DNA from: Phyllobacteriaceae bacterium
GTDB taxonomy: Bacteria > Pseudomonadota > Alphaproteobacteria > Rhizobiales > Rhizobiaceae
DNA length: 64,000 bases
NCBI GenBank assembly: GCA_024742765.1
Contig: JANSXT010000012.1
Location: 1-64,000, forward strand
Reading direction: 5' to 3'
The translations under genes and the position numbers were made by a program. Below the pieces are notes generated by a model. The model saw only the letters and a list, made by a program, of their open reading frames with translations. It was not told where the DNA came from and made no database searches. Shown piece after piece: positions 9,060-18,170 of the stretch; the first letter of the stretch is position 1, and each line of letters starts with the position of its first letter.

Positions 9060-10050
9060 TGGTCCCCTAAAACTGTGCCATTTTTGTGCTGCCAATGGAG
9101 GAGCGCGAGATGGCCAGGAAGCGCTGTTCGGATGAGGACTGTCTGTGGTTGCTGCGGGAGATCGAACTTGAGCTGATAGCGGGAGATGACGTGGCCACGT
9201 CTGAGCGGCGGACGTGTCGGGTGATCGGCCCGGCGTGGAACTCCCTGCAATACCAGCCGACACCGAGAGATGACGATGCGCTACGTTGGCGCTCATCCGG
9301 CTGGCAAAGCATTACGGTCGATATGGCTATCGCAAGGTCACTGAGCTGCTTCACGTGGCGGGCTGGCGGGCCAGTCACAAGAAGATGGAGCGGCTGTGGC
9401 GTGAAGGGGGTCTGCAGCTGCCGCACCGGCACAAGAAGCGCGGGCGCCTGTACCACCACGATGCGTCCGTGATCCGGCTGAAGCCGACCCATCCGAACCA
9501 TGTCTGGACCACCGACTTCGTTCACGACGAGCTCAGTGACGGTCAGAGCAACAAGATGCTGACCATTCTGGATGAGTTCACATGGCAGGCGACGGCGGTG
9601 ACGATACGCACCAGGATGGGAGCCAACGACGTCCTCGAAGTGCTCTACCCACTCCTGCTGAGGCACGGTTCGCCAGAGCACATCCGATCAGACAATGGCC
9701 CGAGTTCGCGGCCGAAGCACTGAAGAACTGGCTTCGACGAGTTGGCGTCAAGCCGATCCGGATCTATCCAGGCTCACCCTCTCAGCGATTGCACGCAATC
9801 GCCAGCCGGACGGTGCTTGGGAGAACGGATACAACGAGCGGTTCAATGGGACATTGCAACAGAAGGTCCTCAACGCGGGGTGGTTCACGACAACCGAGCA
9901 GGCCCAAATCGTGATCAATCAATGGCTCAGACAGTACAATCACACCCATGCCCAGCTGTCCCCGCGCGCATCGCACCCCAGCCTTTGCTGTTTCAGCTTG
10001 ACGAACCCGACAGCGGAACAGTGGGGCATTTCATATACCCCTGATCAATC
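9060..10050 (+). mobile_element. Degenerate IS3-family insertion sequence
   Basis: The remains of a transposase are read in pieces over three frames. A start MARKRCSDEDC at 9110 resembles orfA but jumps directly into the orfB-like SERRTCRVIG. The DDE integrase core continues in another frame at 9286-9717: HYGRYGYRKVTELLHVAGWR, HPNHVWTTDFVHDE (first Asp), HIRSDNGPS (second Asp). It shifts again to PEFAAEALKNWLRRVGVK (9700-9780) and, after about 40 unrelated bases, ends with AWENGYNERFNGTLQQK (catalytic Glu). At least three frameshifts and an internal deletion make it inactive. No clean terminal inverted repeats were found. Confidence 0.8.
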
Positions 10051-10411
10051 CTGCGCCGCAGCTCATCTGTCTTGCCCTCACCAGAAAAGGGACGCCCATA
10101 TCGAAGTGGGGCGATACCCCAAGCGGGTGACTGTTCCGACAGGCCGGGGCCGTCCAAGTTCGTCATCAAAAAGAGGAGCGGGTACGGGTCAGCTCCACAC
10201 CGAGAGCCTGCCATGGATCCATGCGAAAAGCGCATCGCGCAGGCCGCCGCCGGCGCTCGACCGCGACATGTCAGCACTGGTTTTGCCAAGTTCGGCGACC
10301 GCGTAGACGCCTCGCCAAGACCGGCTCATGGCAGAGGTCGATGCGAGAAGCCGACCGGCACGACCAACCTATCCCTCATCACGCTTCAACCAAAAGACTG
10401 AAGGACCGCCC
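10051..10411 (+). other. Leader region of the N-carbamoylputrescine amidase gene
   Basis: This 361-bp stretch between the IS3 wreck and the amidase start has no supported gene. It contains a CGATACCCC-N4-GGGT element (10112-10128, listed separately) and AAGGA about 8 nt before the amidase ATG at 10412. The promoter was not resolved. Confidence 0.4.
10112..10128 (+). promoter_or_regulatory. CGATACCCC-N4-GGGT element, copy 1
   Basis: CGATACCCC (10112-10120), 4 bp, then GGGT (10125-10128). The same 9+4 bases with the same spacing recur at 15064-15080, in the divergent promoter region of the ABC transporter. It also forms a local dyad, GGGG-CGATA-CCCC, with the bases before it. It is a possible operator for a regulator of the agmatine region, for example the LuxR-type protein at 19287. 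Confidence 0.4.
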
Positions 10412-11290
10412 ATGCGCCCCGTGACCCTCGCCGCCACCCAGATGGCTTGCTCGTGGAACAGTGACGAGAACATTGCCAAAGCCGAGCAGTTGGTTCTTGC
10501 GGCCGCGGAAAAGGGCGCGCAGATGATCCTTCTTCAGGAGCTGTTCGAGACACCCTATTTCTGCCTCCAGCAGAAACGCGATCATCTGGCTTTGGCGCGG
10601 GGAACCGACAAGAGCGCGGTCGTTTCACACTTCAGCGGACTTGCCCGGAAACTGGGTGTCGTGCTGCCGGTCTCCTACTTTGAGCAGGCCGGTCCCGCCC
10701 GCTACAATTCGCTGGCGATCATCGACGCCGATGGCACATTGCGCGCCAATTATCGCAAGACCCATATCCCCCAGTCGCCCGGCTATGAGGAAAAGTTCTA
10801 CTTCAATCCCGGCGATACGGGCTTTGAGGTGGTCGAGACACGGTTCGGGCGTCTCGGCTGCGGCATCTGCTGGGACCAATGGTTCCCCGAGAGCGCGCGG
10901 TGCCTGGCGCTGAAGGGCGCCGAAGTCCTGATGTTCCCGACCGCCATCGGCAGCGAGCCCGCCAACCCCTCGCTCGACAGCGCCGGCCATTGGCGCCGGA
11001 CGATGCAGGGGCACGCGGCCGCCAACATGATCCCGCTGGTCGCGTCAAACCGCGTGGGAGAGGAAAAGGAAGGCGAGACGGCCATGACCTTCTATGGCAC
11101 CTCGTTCATCGCCGGCTACACCGGCGAGATCCTGGCCGAGGCCAACAGGACGGATGAAGCCTTGATCACCGCCACCGTGGACCTTGACGCGGCCGCCGCC
11201 TATCGCGCTGAATGGGGCGTCTTCCGCGATCGCCGTCCATCCATGTACCGCGCACTGCGCACGCTTGACGGGTCTACCGTTTCGGATTGA
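10412..11290 (+). CDS. aguB: N-carbamoylputrescine amidase
   Basis: A 292-residue nitrilase-superfamily enzyme that hydrolyses N-carbamoylputrescine to putrescine, CO2 and ammonia. The catalytic triad is visible: Glu43 in LLQELFETPYF, Lys116 in NYRKTHIPQSPGYEEKFYF and Cys153 in LGCGICWDQWFPE. Substrate-side motifs (ATQMACSWNSDEN, FPTAIGSEPANPSLDSAGHW) are those of AguB rather than of general nitrilases. The ATG at 10412 has AAGGA upstream; an earlier in-frame ATG at 10328 adds a non-family leader. The two agmatine deiminases that would supply its substrate lie 6 kb downstream, beyond the transporter genes. Confidence 0.93.
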   Translation: MRPVTLAATQMACSWNSDENIAKAEQLVLAAAEKGAQMILLQELFETPYFCLQQKRDHLALARGTDKSAVVSHFSGLARKLGVVLPVSYFEQAGPARYNSLAIIDADGTLRANYRKTHIPQSPGYEEKFYFNPGDTGFEVVETRFGRLGCGICWDQWFPESARCLALKGAEVLMFPTAIGSEPANPSLDSAGHWRRTMQGHAAANMIPLVASNRVGEEKEGETAMTFYGTSFIAGYTGEILAEANRTDEALITATVDLDAAAAYRAEWGVFRDRRPSMYRALRTLDGSTVSD

Positions 11291-11356
11291 GCACGGGTGG
11301 GCGCGCAGGCCACACCCTGCTGCTCCCAAGAGCGGGTGCGGCTCATCTAACAGCTT

Positions 11357-12289
11357 TCAGACGCCCGCTTCCGCCGCGCCCAGGGCCGGATCGAGATGGT
11401 CTCTCAGGGAATCGCCCAGCAGGTTGAAGCCAACCGCGACCAGCGCAATTGCCCCTCCGGGAAAGACCGCCAGCCACCACGCCGTCGGTTGATGGGTCAG
11501 GCTGTCGAAAATCAACGCACCCCATTCCGGCGTCGGCGGTTGGGCGCCCAAACCCAGAAACGAAAGGCCTGAAGCCGCCAGGATGACGAAACCCACATCG
11601 GTGGTCGCCTGCACGATCACCAGCGGCCAGACCATCGGCAGGAGCGTCACGAACACGATCCGCGCCGGCGAGGCGCCCATGGCGCGGGCGGCCGCGACAA
11701 ACTCCTGCTCCTTCAGGGATAAAACCCTGCTGCGGATCAGCCGCGCATACCAGGGCCAGAAAACCGCCGCCAGCGCAATGGTGGTCGGGACCATGCCGCC
11801 GCCGAAACTGGCGGCGATCGCCGCGGCCAGGATCAGCGCCGGAAAGGCCAGAAACAGATCGGTCACCCGCATCAGAGTTTCATCGACCAGCCCGCCGACA
11901 TAGCCGGCAATCAGTCCGATGGCCGTGCCGACGACCGAGGCGACCAGAAGGACTGCGAGCGAGACCGTCAGCGATATCCACGAACCGGCCAGCACCCGGG
12001 CCAGCATGTCGCGGCCGATCTTGTCCGTGCCCATCCAGTGCTCGGCCGATGGCGGTTGCAGGCGGGATAAAATGTCCATCTTCAGAGGATCAAAGGTGGT
12101 CAGATGGGTGTCGAGAGCAAAGGCGGTGAACGAAGCGATGCCGGCAAGGAGCACGAAGGCGACAATGGAACAGGCGATCGTCGCCTGGCCGGACGATGTG
12201 GCAAACCCGCGGACGGCGCCGGCAAAGGCTGCCATCCGGGCGATCGCTGGTCTCCTCCCTGCGGGGCTTGGGTGGACGACGGCGCTCAT
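11357..12289 (-). CDS. ABC transporter permease, DppC/OppC type
   Basis: A 310-residue inner-membrane permease of a peptide/nickel/opine-class importer. An N-terminal helix is followed by HWMGTDKIGRDMLARVLAGS, the DppC signature that precedes the permease core, and the EAA loop EFVAAARAMGASPARIVFVT, which contacts the ATPase. It is the distal gene of the minus-strand unit (binding protein, DppB-like, DppC-like). Its start overlaps the end of the DppB-like gene by 4 bp, indicating translational coupling. Confidence 0.9.
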   Translation of the reverse strand: MSAVVHPSPAGRRPAIARMAAFAGAVRGFATSSGQATIACSIVAFVLLAGIASFTAFALDTHLTTFDPLKMDILSRLQPPSAEHWMGTDKIGRDMLARVLAGSWISLTVSLAVLLVASVVGTAIGLIAGYVGGLVDETLMRVTDLFLAFPALILAAAIAASFGGGMVPTTIALAAVFWPWYARLIRSRVLSLKEQEFVAAARAMGASPARIVFVTLLPMVWPLVIVQATTDVGFVILAASGLSFLGLGAQPPTPEWGALIFDSLTHQPTAWWLAVFPGGAIALVAVGFNLLGDSLRDHLDPALGAAEAGV

Positions 12290-13293
12290 TTGAGGCTCAC
12301 CCGGGGGTCCAAGACCGCATAGGACAGATCAACCAGGAAGTTGATCAGCGTGTATGCCAGCGCCACGACCAGCGTAATCGCCATGATAGCGTTGTAGTCG
12401 GAGGCCGAGATCGCATTGGCGGTGTATCGGCCCAGCCCCGGCCAGTCGAAGATCAGTTCGATGAACACCGCGCCCGATATCAACAGGCCCAGATTGAGCC
12501 CGAAGACCGTGATGATTGGCAGCATCGCATTGCCGAGCGCATGGCGCGCATAGACCTGGAACGGCGATATGCCCTTGGCACGGGCGGTGCGTATGAAGTC
12601 CTGCGACAACACTTCGAGCATCGACACGCGAACGACCCTGATGATGATCGCCATCGAGGGAATGGCCAGAACGGCGACCGGCATGATCATGTGCCGCAAT
12701 GCATCGGCGAACAGATCGAGACGGCCGGCAATCAGGCTGTCGATGGTCATGAAGCCGGTGACGAATTCGGGTGGCACGACGCCGGTGCCCAGCCGGCCGC
12801 CGAACGGCAGAAGTCCGAATGTGGCAAAAAAGACCAGTTGGAAGATCAGCGCCAGCCAGAAGTCCGGAACAGACAAGCCGAAAACGGCGGCGCCGCGCAC
12901 GGCGACATCGGCACTGCGCGCGCTGTAGACCGCGGCGACCGTGCCCAGCGCGACACCCAGCACCACGCTCACGAGCCCGGCAAGAAGTACCAGTTCAAGC
13001 GTTGCCGGAAAGAAGGTCAAAATGTCCTCGGCGATCGGGCGCCGGGTGATGATCGACTGCCCGAAATCGCCTTCGAGCACATTGGAGACATAGGTCAGAA
13101 ACTGCCGATGAACCGGTTCGTCGAGCCCGAGCCGATCGCGGATCGCCGCCACCGCATCCGGGCCGGCGCGCGCACCGGCGATCAAACGCGCCGGGTCGCC
13201 GGGCAAGAGCCGGGCAAGCGCGAATGTCATCACGATGACCCCGGCGATCAGGATCAGCGTGGCGATAAGGCGCCTGACAATGAACTGCGCCAC
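12286..13293 (-). CDS. ABC transporter permease, DppB/OppB type
   Basis: A 335-residue permease with six hydrophobic segments. The N-terminus MAQFIVRRLIATLILIAGVI is typical of DppB, with PGDPARLIAGARAGPDAVAA after it and the EAA loop DFIRTARAKGISPFQVYARH. It pairs with the DppC-like gene (4-bp overlap) to form the membrane channel. It starts 15 bp after the binding-protein gene ends. Confidence 0.92.
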   Translation of the reverse strand: MAQFIVRRLIATLILIAGVIVMTFALARLLPGDPARLIAGARAGPDAVAAIRDRLGLDEPVHRQFLTYVSNVLEGDFGQSIITRRPIAEDILTFFPATLELVLLAGLVSVVLGVALGTVAAVYSARSADVAVRGAAVFGLSVPDFWLALIFQLVFFATFGLLPFGGRLGTGVVPPEFVTGFMTIDSLIAGRLDLFADALRHMIMPVAVLAIPSMAIIIRVVRVSMLEVLSQDFIRTARAKGISPFQVYARHALGNAMLPIITVFGLNLGLLISGAVFIELIFDWPGLGRYTANAISASDYNAIMAITLVVALAYTLINFLVDLSYAVLDPRVSLK

Positions 13294-13307
13294 GCCGAAC
13301 TCCCCGA

Positions 13308-14963
13308 TCAGCCCTTGCGGTGCATGTTGTAGAAGTCGAGCGTCGCTACATAGATCGGATTGTTGTCGGGGGCCACAATGTCATTGCGCATGATGAACTG
13401 GGTACGCTCCTGCTGGATCGGCAGCCATGCGGGGTCTTCCACGGTCAAGATCTCGGCAAGACGCTGGACCTTGGCCGCGTTCGCTTCATCGATCGGCTGG
13501 AACTCCAGTTCATCGATCAGGGCCGTCGCCTCGTCATTGGCATAACGCCCCGAATTGCCATCCGCCGTTGTGGCATCGCCGCTGAACAGGCCCCAAGCGA
13601 AACTGTAAGGATGGTTCACGTTGGGCCACCAGGAGAAATAGAACATGTCGGGGCGGCTTTCGGGCGGTCCGTCGCCGAAGAACGCATCGATGAATGCGGA
13701 AAACGACATCTCCTGCAACACCAACTCAATGCCGATTTCGGCCAGCCATGCTTGCAGCAACTGCGCCTCGACGTCGCCGAACCCTGAATAATAGGCCAGC
13801 GTCAGTTCCGTGCCCTGCGCAATGCCGGCTTCGTCCAGCAATTGGCGCGCCCTGTCCAGATCGAACGGCATCAGACGCGAGCCGCTTCCGACACCCTGCA
13901 GAAGCGAAGGGAACACCGAAGTCGGCTTGTCGGCGGTGCCGAGCGTGACCTGCTCGATATACGTGTCATGGTCGAAAGCGTGGCAGATCGCGCGGCGCGC
14001 ACGAGGGTCGGCGAGCCTTCCGTCTGCGGCGAAGGAAATGAACTGCACCGTGAATGTCGGCGAATCGCCGAAGACGAAACGGTCGTCTTCGCGAAACCGG
14101 ACGGCGTCTTCAGGTTCCATGGCCAGGGAAACATCCGCCTCGCCATTTTCGAGAAGCTGGCGCCGGGTCGCCGAGACCGGAATTGTCTTTGTGATGACCC
14201 GGCTGAAATGCGGCCTGTCCCATCCTTTTCGATAGGTCTCGCTTTTGGCGAACGTCGCGTCCTGTCCCGGATTGAGCGATTCCAGCACATAGGGGCCCGA
14301 CCCGACCGGATTGGCCTGCAGATAATCGGAGCCCATATCGTCCTCGCCGAGCGAGTTTTCTTCGGCCGCGATGGGGCTGGCCATCCAGAAACCGTATTGC
14401 GAAGCAACCTGCAGATCGAAAAACGGCCGTGCGACGCCAAGATCGAAGCGGATCGTCTGCGGATCGACGACCGTGATCTGCGTTTCGGGATCATCGATGC
14501 GCCAAGTCGCCGTCAGGCCCCAAGGATGGGTGATCAGGCGGGTGACCGCTTTCTTGACCGCAGCGGCATCGCACACCGTTCCGTCGTGGAACATCACGCC
14601 GTCGGCGAGTGTGAACGTCCAGCTTGAGCCATCCGCGTTGCTTTCCCACCGGGTCGCAAGCGCCGGGCTGGCCTTGAGCGTTTCGGTGCCGTCGAGCACG
14701 GTCAGCGTCTCGTAGACGGGGCGCAAACCGTAGGCCCATTCAATGTTGGTTGCCGGGTCGAGATTTTCGACCGAGGCATCGACCAGAACCACCAGCGCGT
14801 TCGGATCGCGGGCGCCCAAAGCCGGCGCCGCGGTTTCGCCGGCTGCAAAGACCCGCGTCGACCACCCGGTTGCGGCCATCGCCAGTGCCGAACTGGCCGC
14901 AAGGAATTGCCGGCGCGGCATTGTGAATTGCGGCCCGTTACCTGAACGTTTCGTGCTGGTCAT
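13308..14963 (-). CDS. ABC transporter substrate-binding protein, family 5 (Tat-exported)
   Basis: A 551-residue periplasmic binding protein (SBP_bac_5). The signal has a twin-arginine motif, MPRRQFLAASSALAMAATGW, ending near VFAAG, so Tat export is likely. The mature part has LDPATNIEWAYGLRPVYETL and the family's FHDGTVCDAAAVKKA region. I chose the ATG at 14963, with GGGAGA upstream; the frame stays open 86 codons above, but that part is not signal-like. The gene is divergent from the ATPase genes. Next to agmatine deiminases and aguB, a guanidino or polyamine-related ligand is plausible; a peptide ligand is equally possible. Confidence 0.9.
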   Translation of the reverse strand: MTSTKRSGNGPQFTMPRRQFLAASSALAMAATGWSTRVFAAGETAAPALGARDPNALVVLVDASVENLDPATNIEWAYGLRPVYETLTVLDGTETLKASPALATRWESNADGSSWTFTLADGVMFHDGTVCDAAAVKKAVTRLITHPWGLTATWRIDDPETQITVVDPQTIRFDLGVARPFFDLQVASQYGFWMASPIAAEENSLGEDDMGSDYLQANPVGSGPYVLESLNPGQDATFAKSETYRKGWDRPHFSRVITKTIPVSATRRQLLENGEADVSLAMEPEDAVRFREDDRFVFGDSPTFTVQFISFAADGRLADPRARRAICHAFDHDTYIEQVTLGTADKPTSVFPSLLQGVGSGSRLMPFDLDRARQLLDEAGIAQGTELTLAYYSGFGDVEAQLLQAWLAEIGIELVLQEMSFSAFIDAFFGDGPPESRPDMFYFSWWPNVNHPYSFAWGLFSGDATTADGNSGRYANDEATALIDELEFQPIDEANAAKVQRLAEILTVEDPAWLPIQQERTQFIMRNDIVAPDNNPIYVATLDFYNMHRKG

Positions 14964-15063
14964 TGACGGATCTCCCACATCTTTGAACCGACCGCACGCA
15001 TGGCGGGTGCCTGCTGACCGCTTCTTTCCATGGTGCACTGTCGTTGAGCGGGCCGCCAAGTGT

Positions 15064-15080
15064 CGATACCCCGTATGGGT
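15064..15080 (+). promoter_or_regulatory. CGATACCCC-N4-GGGT element, copy 2
   Basis: CGATACCCC (15064-15072), GTAT, then GGGT (15077-15080), in the 197-bp divergent region between the binding-protein gene (minus) and the first ATPase gene (plus). It matches the element before aguB in 13 fixed bases and in spacing. Its central position would let one regulator control both arms of the transporter operon. The function is inferred. Confidence 0.45.
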
Positions 15081-15160
15081 CACATTCGAAGTCGGCTGCC
15101 GGTGTGTAGGTTGGACGACACGGCTGAATAAGGCGCGGACGGAAAGGAACGTCATCACCG

Positions 15161-16150
15161 ATGCGCTTGCTTGAGGTGAACGATCTGACAGTGACATTGA
15201 ACGTCGGAGAGCGGTCGGCAACCATCGTCGACAAGCTTTCTCTGACGCTCGATCGTGGCCGGTGCCTGGGGCTTGTTGGGGAAAGCGGCTCCGGCAAGAG
15301 CACTGCTGCCATGGCGGTCATCGGGCTGCTCGGACACGGCAACCTGTCGGCGCGGGGCAGCGTGCGGTTTCAGGGGGCCGAACTCATCGATGCCCCTGCC
15401 AGGACCCAGCGGGGCTTGCAGGGCCGCGACATTGCGATGATCTTCCAGGATCCGATGAGCGCGCTCAACCCGGTACAGCGCATTGGCGACCAGATCGTCG
15501 AATGTGTGCGAGCGCACGAAACGCTGTCAAAAAAAGAGGCACAAGCGCTGGCCCTTGAGGCATTGAAACGCGTCGGCATGCCCGATCCGCCAGCCATGAT
15601 GCGACGCTATCCGCATCAGCTCAGCGGCGGCCAGCGCCAGCGCGTCATGATTGCGATGGCGATCGTCTTCAAGCCGAAGCTTCTGATCGCCGACGAGCCG
15701 ACCACAGCACTCGACCTGACAATTCAGGCCCAGATTCTGGCCTTGCTCAAACAATTGTCGCGTGAATTGGACATGGCGGTGCTGCTGATCACCCACGACC
15801 TCGGCGTCATCTCCGACATGGCCGACGACATTGTCGTTCTCTATGCCGGACGGTCGGTCGAGAGCGGCAGAACCGCCGATGTTCTCGACCATCCCGGCCA
15901 TCCCTATACGCGTGGCCTGCTGGCGGCGCATCCTTCGATTGACCAGGCGACAGAGCGTCTGAACCCCATCGCGGGAATGCCGCCGCCGCTGTGGGACAGG
16001 CCGCAAGGGTGTGCGTTCGCTCCGCGATGCGACCACGTGCAGCCGACATGCACCCAACGCGTGCCCGATCCGGTCGCGCTCGGTACGCCCGGTCACCTTG
16101 CAGCCTGCATTCTTGCGGGTAACACCGAAACAGTGGCAGCAACGCGATGA
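15161..16150 (+). CDS. ABC transporter ATP-binding protein, DppD/OppD type
   Basis: A 329-residue ATPase energising the family 5 importer. Walker A is [16 protein letters not shown], the signature is [15 protein letters not shown], Walker B is [12 protein letters not shown] and the H-loop is LLITHDLGV. The C-terminal oligopeptide/dipeptide transporter domain is present, with the Cys-containing stretch [14 protein letters not shown] typical of DppD-type ATPases. It overlaps the next gene by 4 bp. Confidence 0.93.
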   Translation: MRLLEVNDLTVTLNVGERSATIVDKLSLTLDRGRCLGLVGESGSGKSTAAMAVIGLLGHGNLSARGSVRFQGAELIDAPARTQRGLQGRDIAMIFQDPMSALNPVQRIGDQIVECVRAHETLSKKEAQALALEALKRVGMPDPPAMMRRYPHQLSGGQRQRVMIAMAIVFKPKLLIADEPTTALDLTIQAQILALLKQLSRELDMAVLLITHDLGVISDMADDIVVLYAGRSVESGRTADVLDHPGHPYTRGLLAAHPSIDQATERLNPIAGMPPPLWDRPQGCAFAPRCDHVQPTCTQRVPDPVALGTPGHLAACILAGNTETVAATR

Positions 16151-17151
16151 TGCATGTGCGCCGCCCCGTACTCGAGGTCCAGGGCCTGTCGGTGACCTTT
16201 GCCGGTGAAACCGTGGGCGCGTTTGGCAAGCGGCCCAAACCGTTCAGGGCGTTGGACGAGATTGATCTGACGCTCAACAATGGCGAGGCCCTTGGCCTGA
16301 TCGGCGAGTCCGGGTCAGGCAAGACAACGCTCGGCAAGGCGATCGTCGGGCTGGTGCCCCTATCGGCCGGCACGATCACGCTGGAAGCCGGCGATGCTGC
16401 AGCCGATCGGCGCGGCCGCGCTCGCAAGGTCCAGATGGTTTTCCAGGACCCGTACGCGTCGCTGCATCCGCGTCAGACCATCGGCCAGACGCTGGCAGAG
16501 CCGTTGCGCATTCACAAGGCGGTTCCAGCCGATGCCATCGACCACATGGTCGCCCAATTGCTGGAGCGCGTCGGGCTCATGCCGCACCACGCGCTGCGTT
16601 ATCCGCAACACTTCAGCGGCGGACAGCGTCAGCGCATTGCGATCGCACGCGCCATCGCCATCGAGCCCTCGATGATCATCGCCGATGAACCGGTGAGTGC
16701 TCTGGACGTCTCGGTGCAGGCGCAAATTCTCAATCTGCTCGATGATCTGCGGCGCGAGCGCAACATGGCGATGCTGTTCATCTCGCACGACCTTTCCGTG
16801 GTCCGGCATCTGTGCCAACGCATCGCTGTGATGTATCTGGGACGCCTCGTCGAGGTGGCGCCAGCCAATGCGTTGACCAGGCGCCCTGCCCATCCCTACA
16901 CAACCGCGCTTCTGTCGGCGGTGCCGCGCGTGCATGCCGGCAATGCCCCGGTCCACAAACCGATCGTCCTTGCCGGGGACATCCCCTCCCATGCGGCAAT
17001 CCCCTCCGGCTGTCCGTTCCACACGCGATGCTGGCTCTACGACAAGAAGGGCAAGCCCGCGCAATGCCGCAACGCGCGTCCTCCGCTTGCCCAGCATGAA
17101 GATGGCCGCCAATCGGCCTGCTTTTTTCCAAAGGAGGCCGCAAGCGCCTGA
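16147..17151 (+). CDS. ABC transporter ATP-binding protein, DppF/OppF type
   Basis: A 334-residue partner ATPase. It has Walker [17 protein letters not shown], signature [15 protein letters not shown], Walker [13 protein letters not shown] and H-loop [12 protein letters not shown]. The C-terminal Cys-rich segment [19 protein letters not shown] is as expected for the family. It starts inside the end of the DppD-like gene, and its stop overlaps the start of the first agmatine deiminase gene by one base. This ties transporter and deiminases into one transcript. Confidence 0.93.
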   Translation: MMHVRRPVLEVQGLSVTFAGETVGAFGKRPKPFRALDEIDLTLNNGEALGLIGESGSGKTTLGKAIVGLVPLSAGTITLEAGDAAADRRGRARKVQMVFQDPYASLHPRQTIGQTLAEPLRIHKAVPADAIDHMVAQLLERVGLMPHHALRYPQHFSGGQRQRIAIARAIAIEPSMIIADEPVSALDVSVQAQILNLLDDLRRERNMAMLFISHDLSVVRHLCQRIAVMYLGRLVEVAPANALTRRPAHPYTTALLSAVPRVHAGNAPVHKPIVLAGDIPSHAAIPSGCPFHTRCWLYDKKGKPAQCRNARPPLAQHEDGRQSACFFPKEAASA

Positions 17152-18170
17152 TGACCAGCAAGCTGACACCCAAACAGGCCGGTTTTCATATGCCGGCGGA
17201 GTGGGCACCGCATGTGCGGACATGGATGATGTGGCCCAGCCGTGCCGAGGTCTGGCAAGACATGGCCGAGACCCGGCGCAATTATGCAGCCGTCGCTCAC
17301 GCCATCGCCGAATTCGAACCGGTATCGATGTTGGTCAGGCCTGCCGACCGCGCGGAGGCGGCCAACATTCTGGGCGCGGATATCGACCTGATCGATGCAC
17401 CGATCAACGACAGTTGGGCGCGCGACGCCGGTCCCTGCTTCCTGGTCGATGGACGAGGGAACCGTGCCGGTGTCTCGTTCCGGTTCAATGCATGGGGCGG
17501 CAAATATGCGCCCTATGACGGGGACGATGCGGCATCGGATGTCATGATCGAGGCCGCCGGCGTCCGTCCTTTCGCCTCGAGCCTGGTGGCCGAAGGAGGC
17601 GGCGTGAGCGTTGATGGTGAGGGAACCATCCTGACCACCGAGAGCTGCTTTCCCAACGCCAACCGTAACCCGGAATGGTCACGGCAGCAGATCGAGGACG
17701 AACTCAAGGCCATGCTCGGCGGTGACACGGTCATCTGGCTGCCCGGCAATGTCGAGGAAACCGAAACCGACGGCCATGTCGACGGCGTCGCTGTCTTTGC
17801 CGCGCCCGGTGTCGTGTTGATCGAAGCCGAGGGACCATCAGACTGTGCCTGGCATGCGATCAATGCGGCCAACATCGCAGCGTTCGATGGCCAGACGGAT
17901 GCCAAAGGACGGGCGCCACAACTGGTGCATGTGCCGGAAGCAGCAGACGCCGAAGGGCACGGCGACAAGTTCTGCCGTTCCTACGTCAACTCCTATGTCG
18001 TGAACGGCGCCGTCATCATGCCCCGATACGGCATCGGCACGGACGATTTGGTTCGCGAGATGTTCGAGGACGTGTTCCCCGATCGACGGATCGTCCAGGT
18101 GCCGATCCCGCACATTGCCATTGGCGGCGGCGGCATTCACTGCATCACTCAACAGGAGCCTGCGCCATGA
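17151..18170 (+). CDS. Agmatine deiminase family protein (first copy)
   Basis: A 339-residue guanidino-modifying enzyme that should convert agmatine to N-carbamoylputrescine and ammonia. Active-site segments of the family are seen: INDSWARDAGPCFLVDGRGN, GGGVSVDGEGTILTTESC, ETDGHVDGVAVF and the nucleophile Cys331 in GGGGIHCITQQ. It is translationally coupled to the upstream ATPase gene (TGATG) and overlaps the second deiminase by 4 bp. Of the two copies it is unclear which is the true AguA; one may act on another guanidino compound. Confidence 0.85.
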   Translation: MTSKLTPKQAGFHMPAEWAPHVRTWMMWPSRAEVWQDMAETRRNYAAVAHAIAEFEPVSMLVRPADRAEAANILGADIDLIDAPINDSWARDAGPCFLVDGRGNRAGVSFRFNAWGGKYAPYDGDDAASDVMIEAAGVRPFASSLVAEGGGVSVDGEGTILTTESCFPNANRNPEWSRQQIEDELKAMLGGDTVIWLPGNVEETETDGHVDGVAVFAAPGVVLIEAEGPSDCAWHAINAANIAAFDGQTDAKGRAPQLVHVPEAADAEGHGDKFCRSYVNSYVVNGAVIMPRYGIGTDDLVREMFEDVFPDRRIVQVPIPHIAIGGGGIHCITQQEPAP

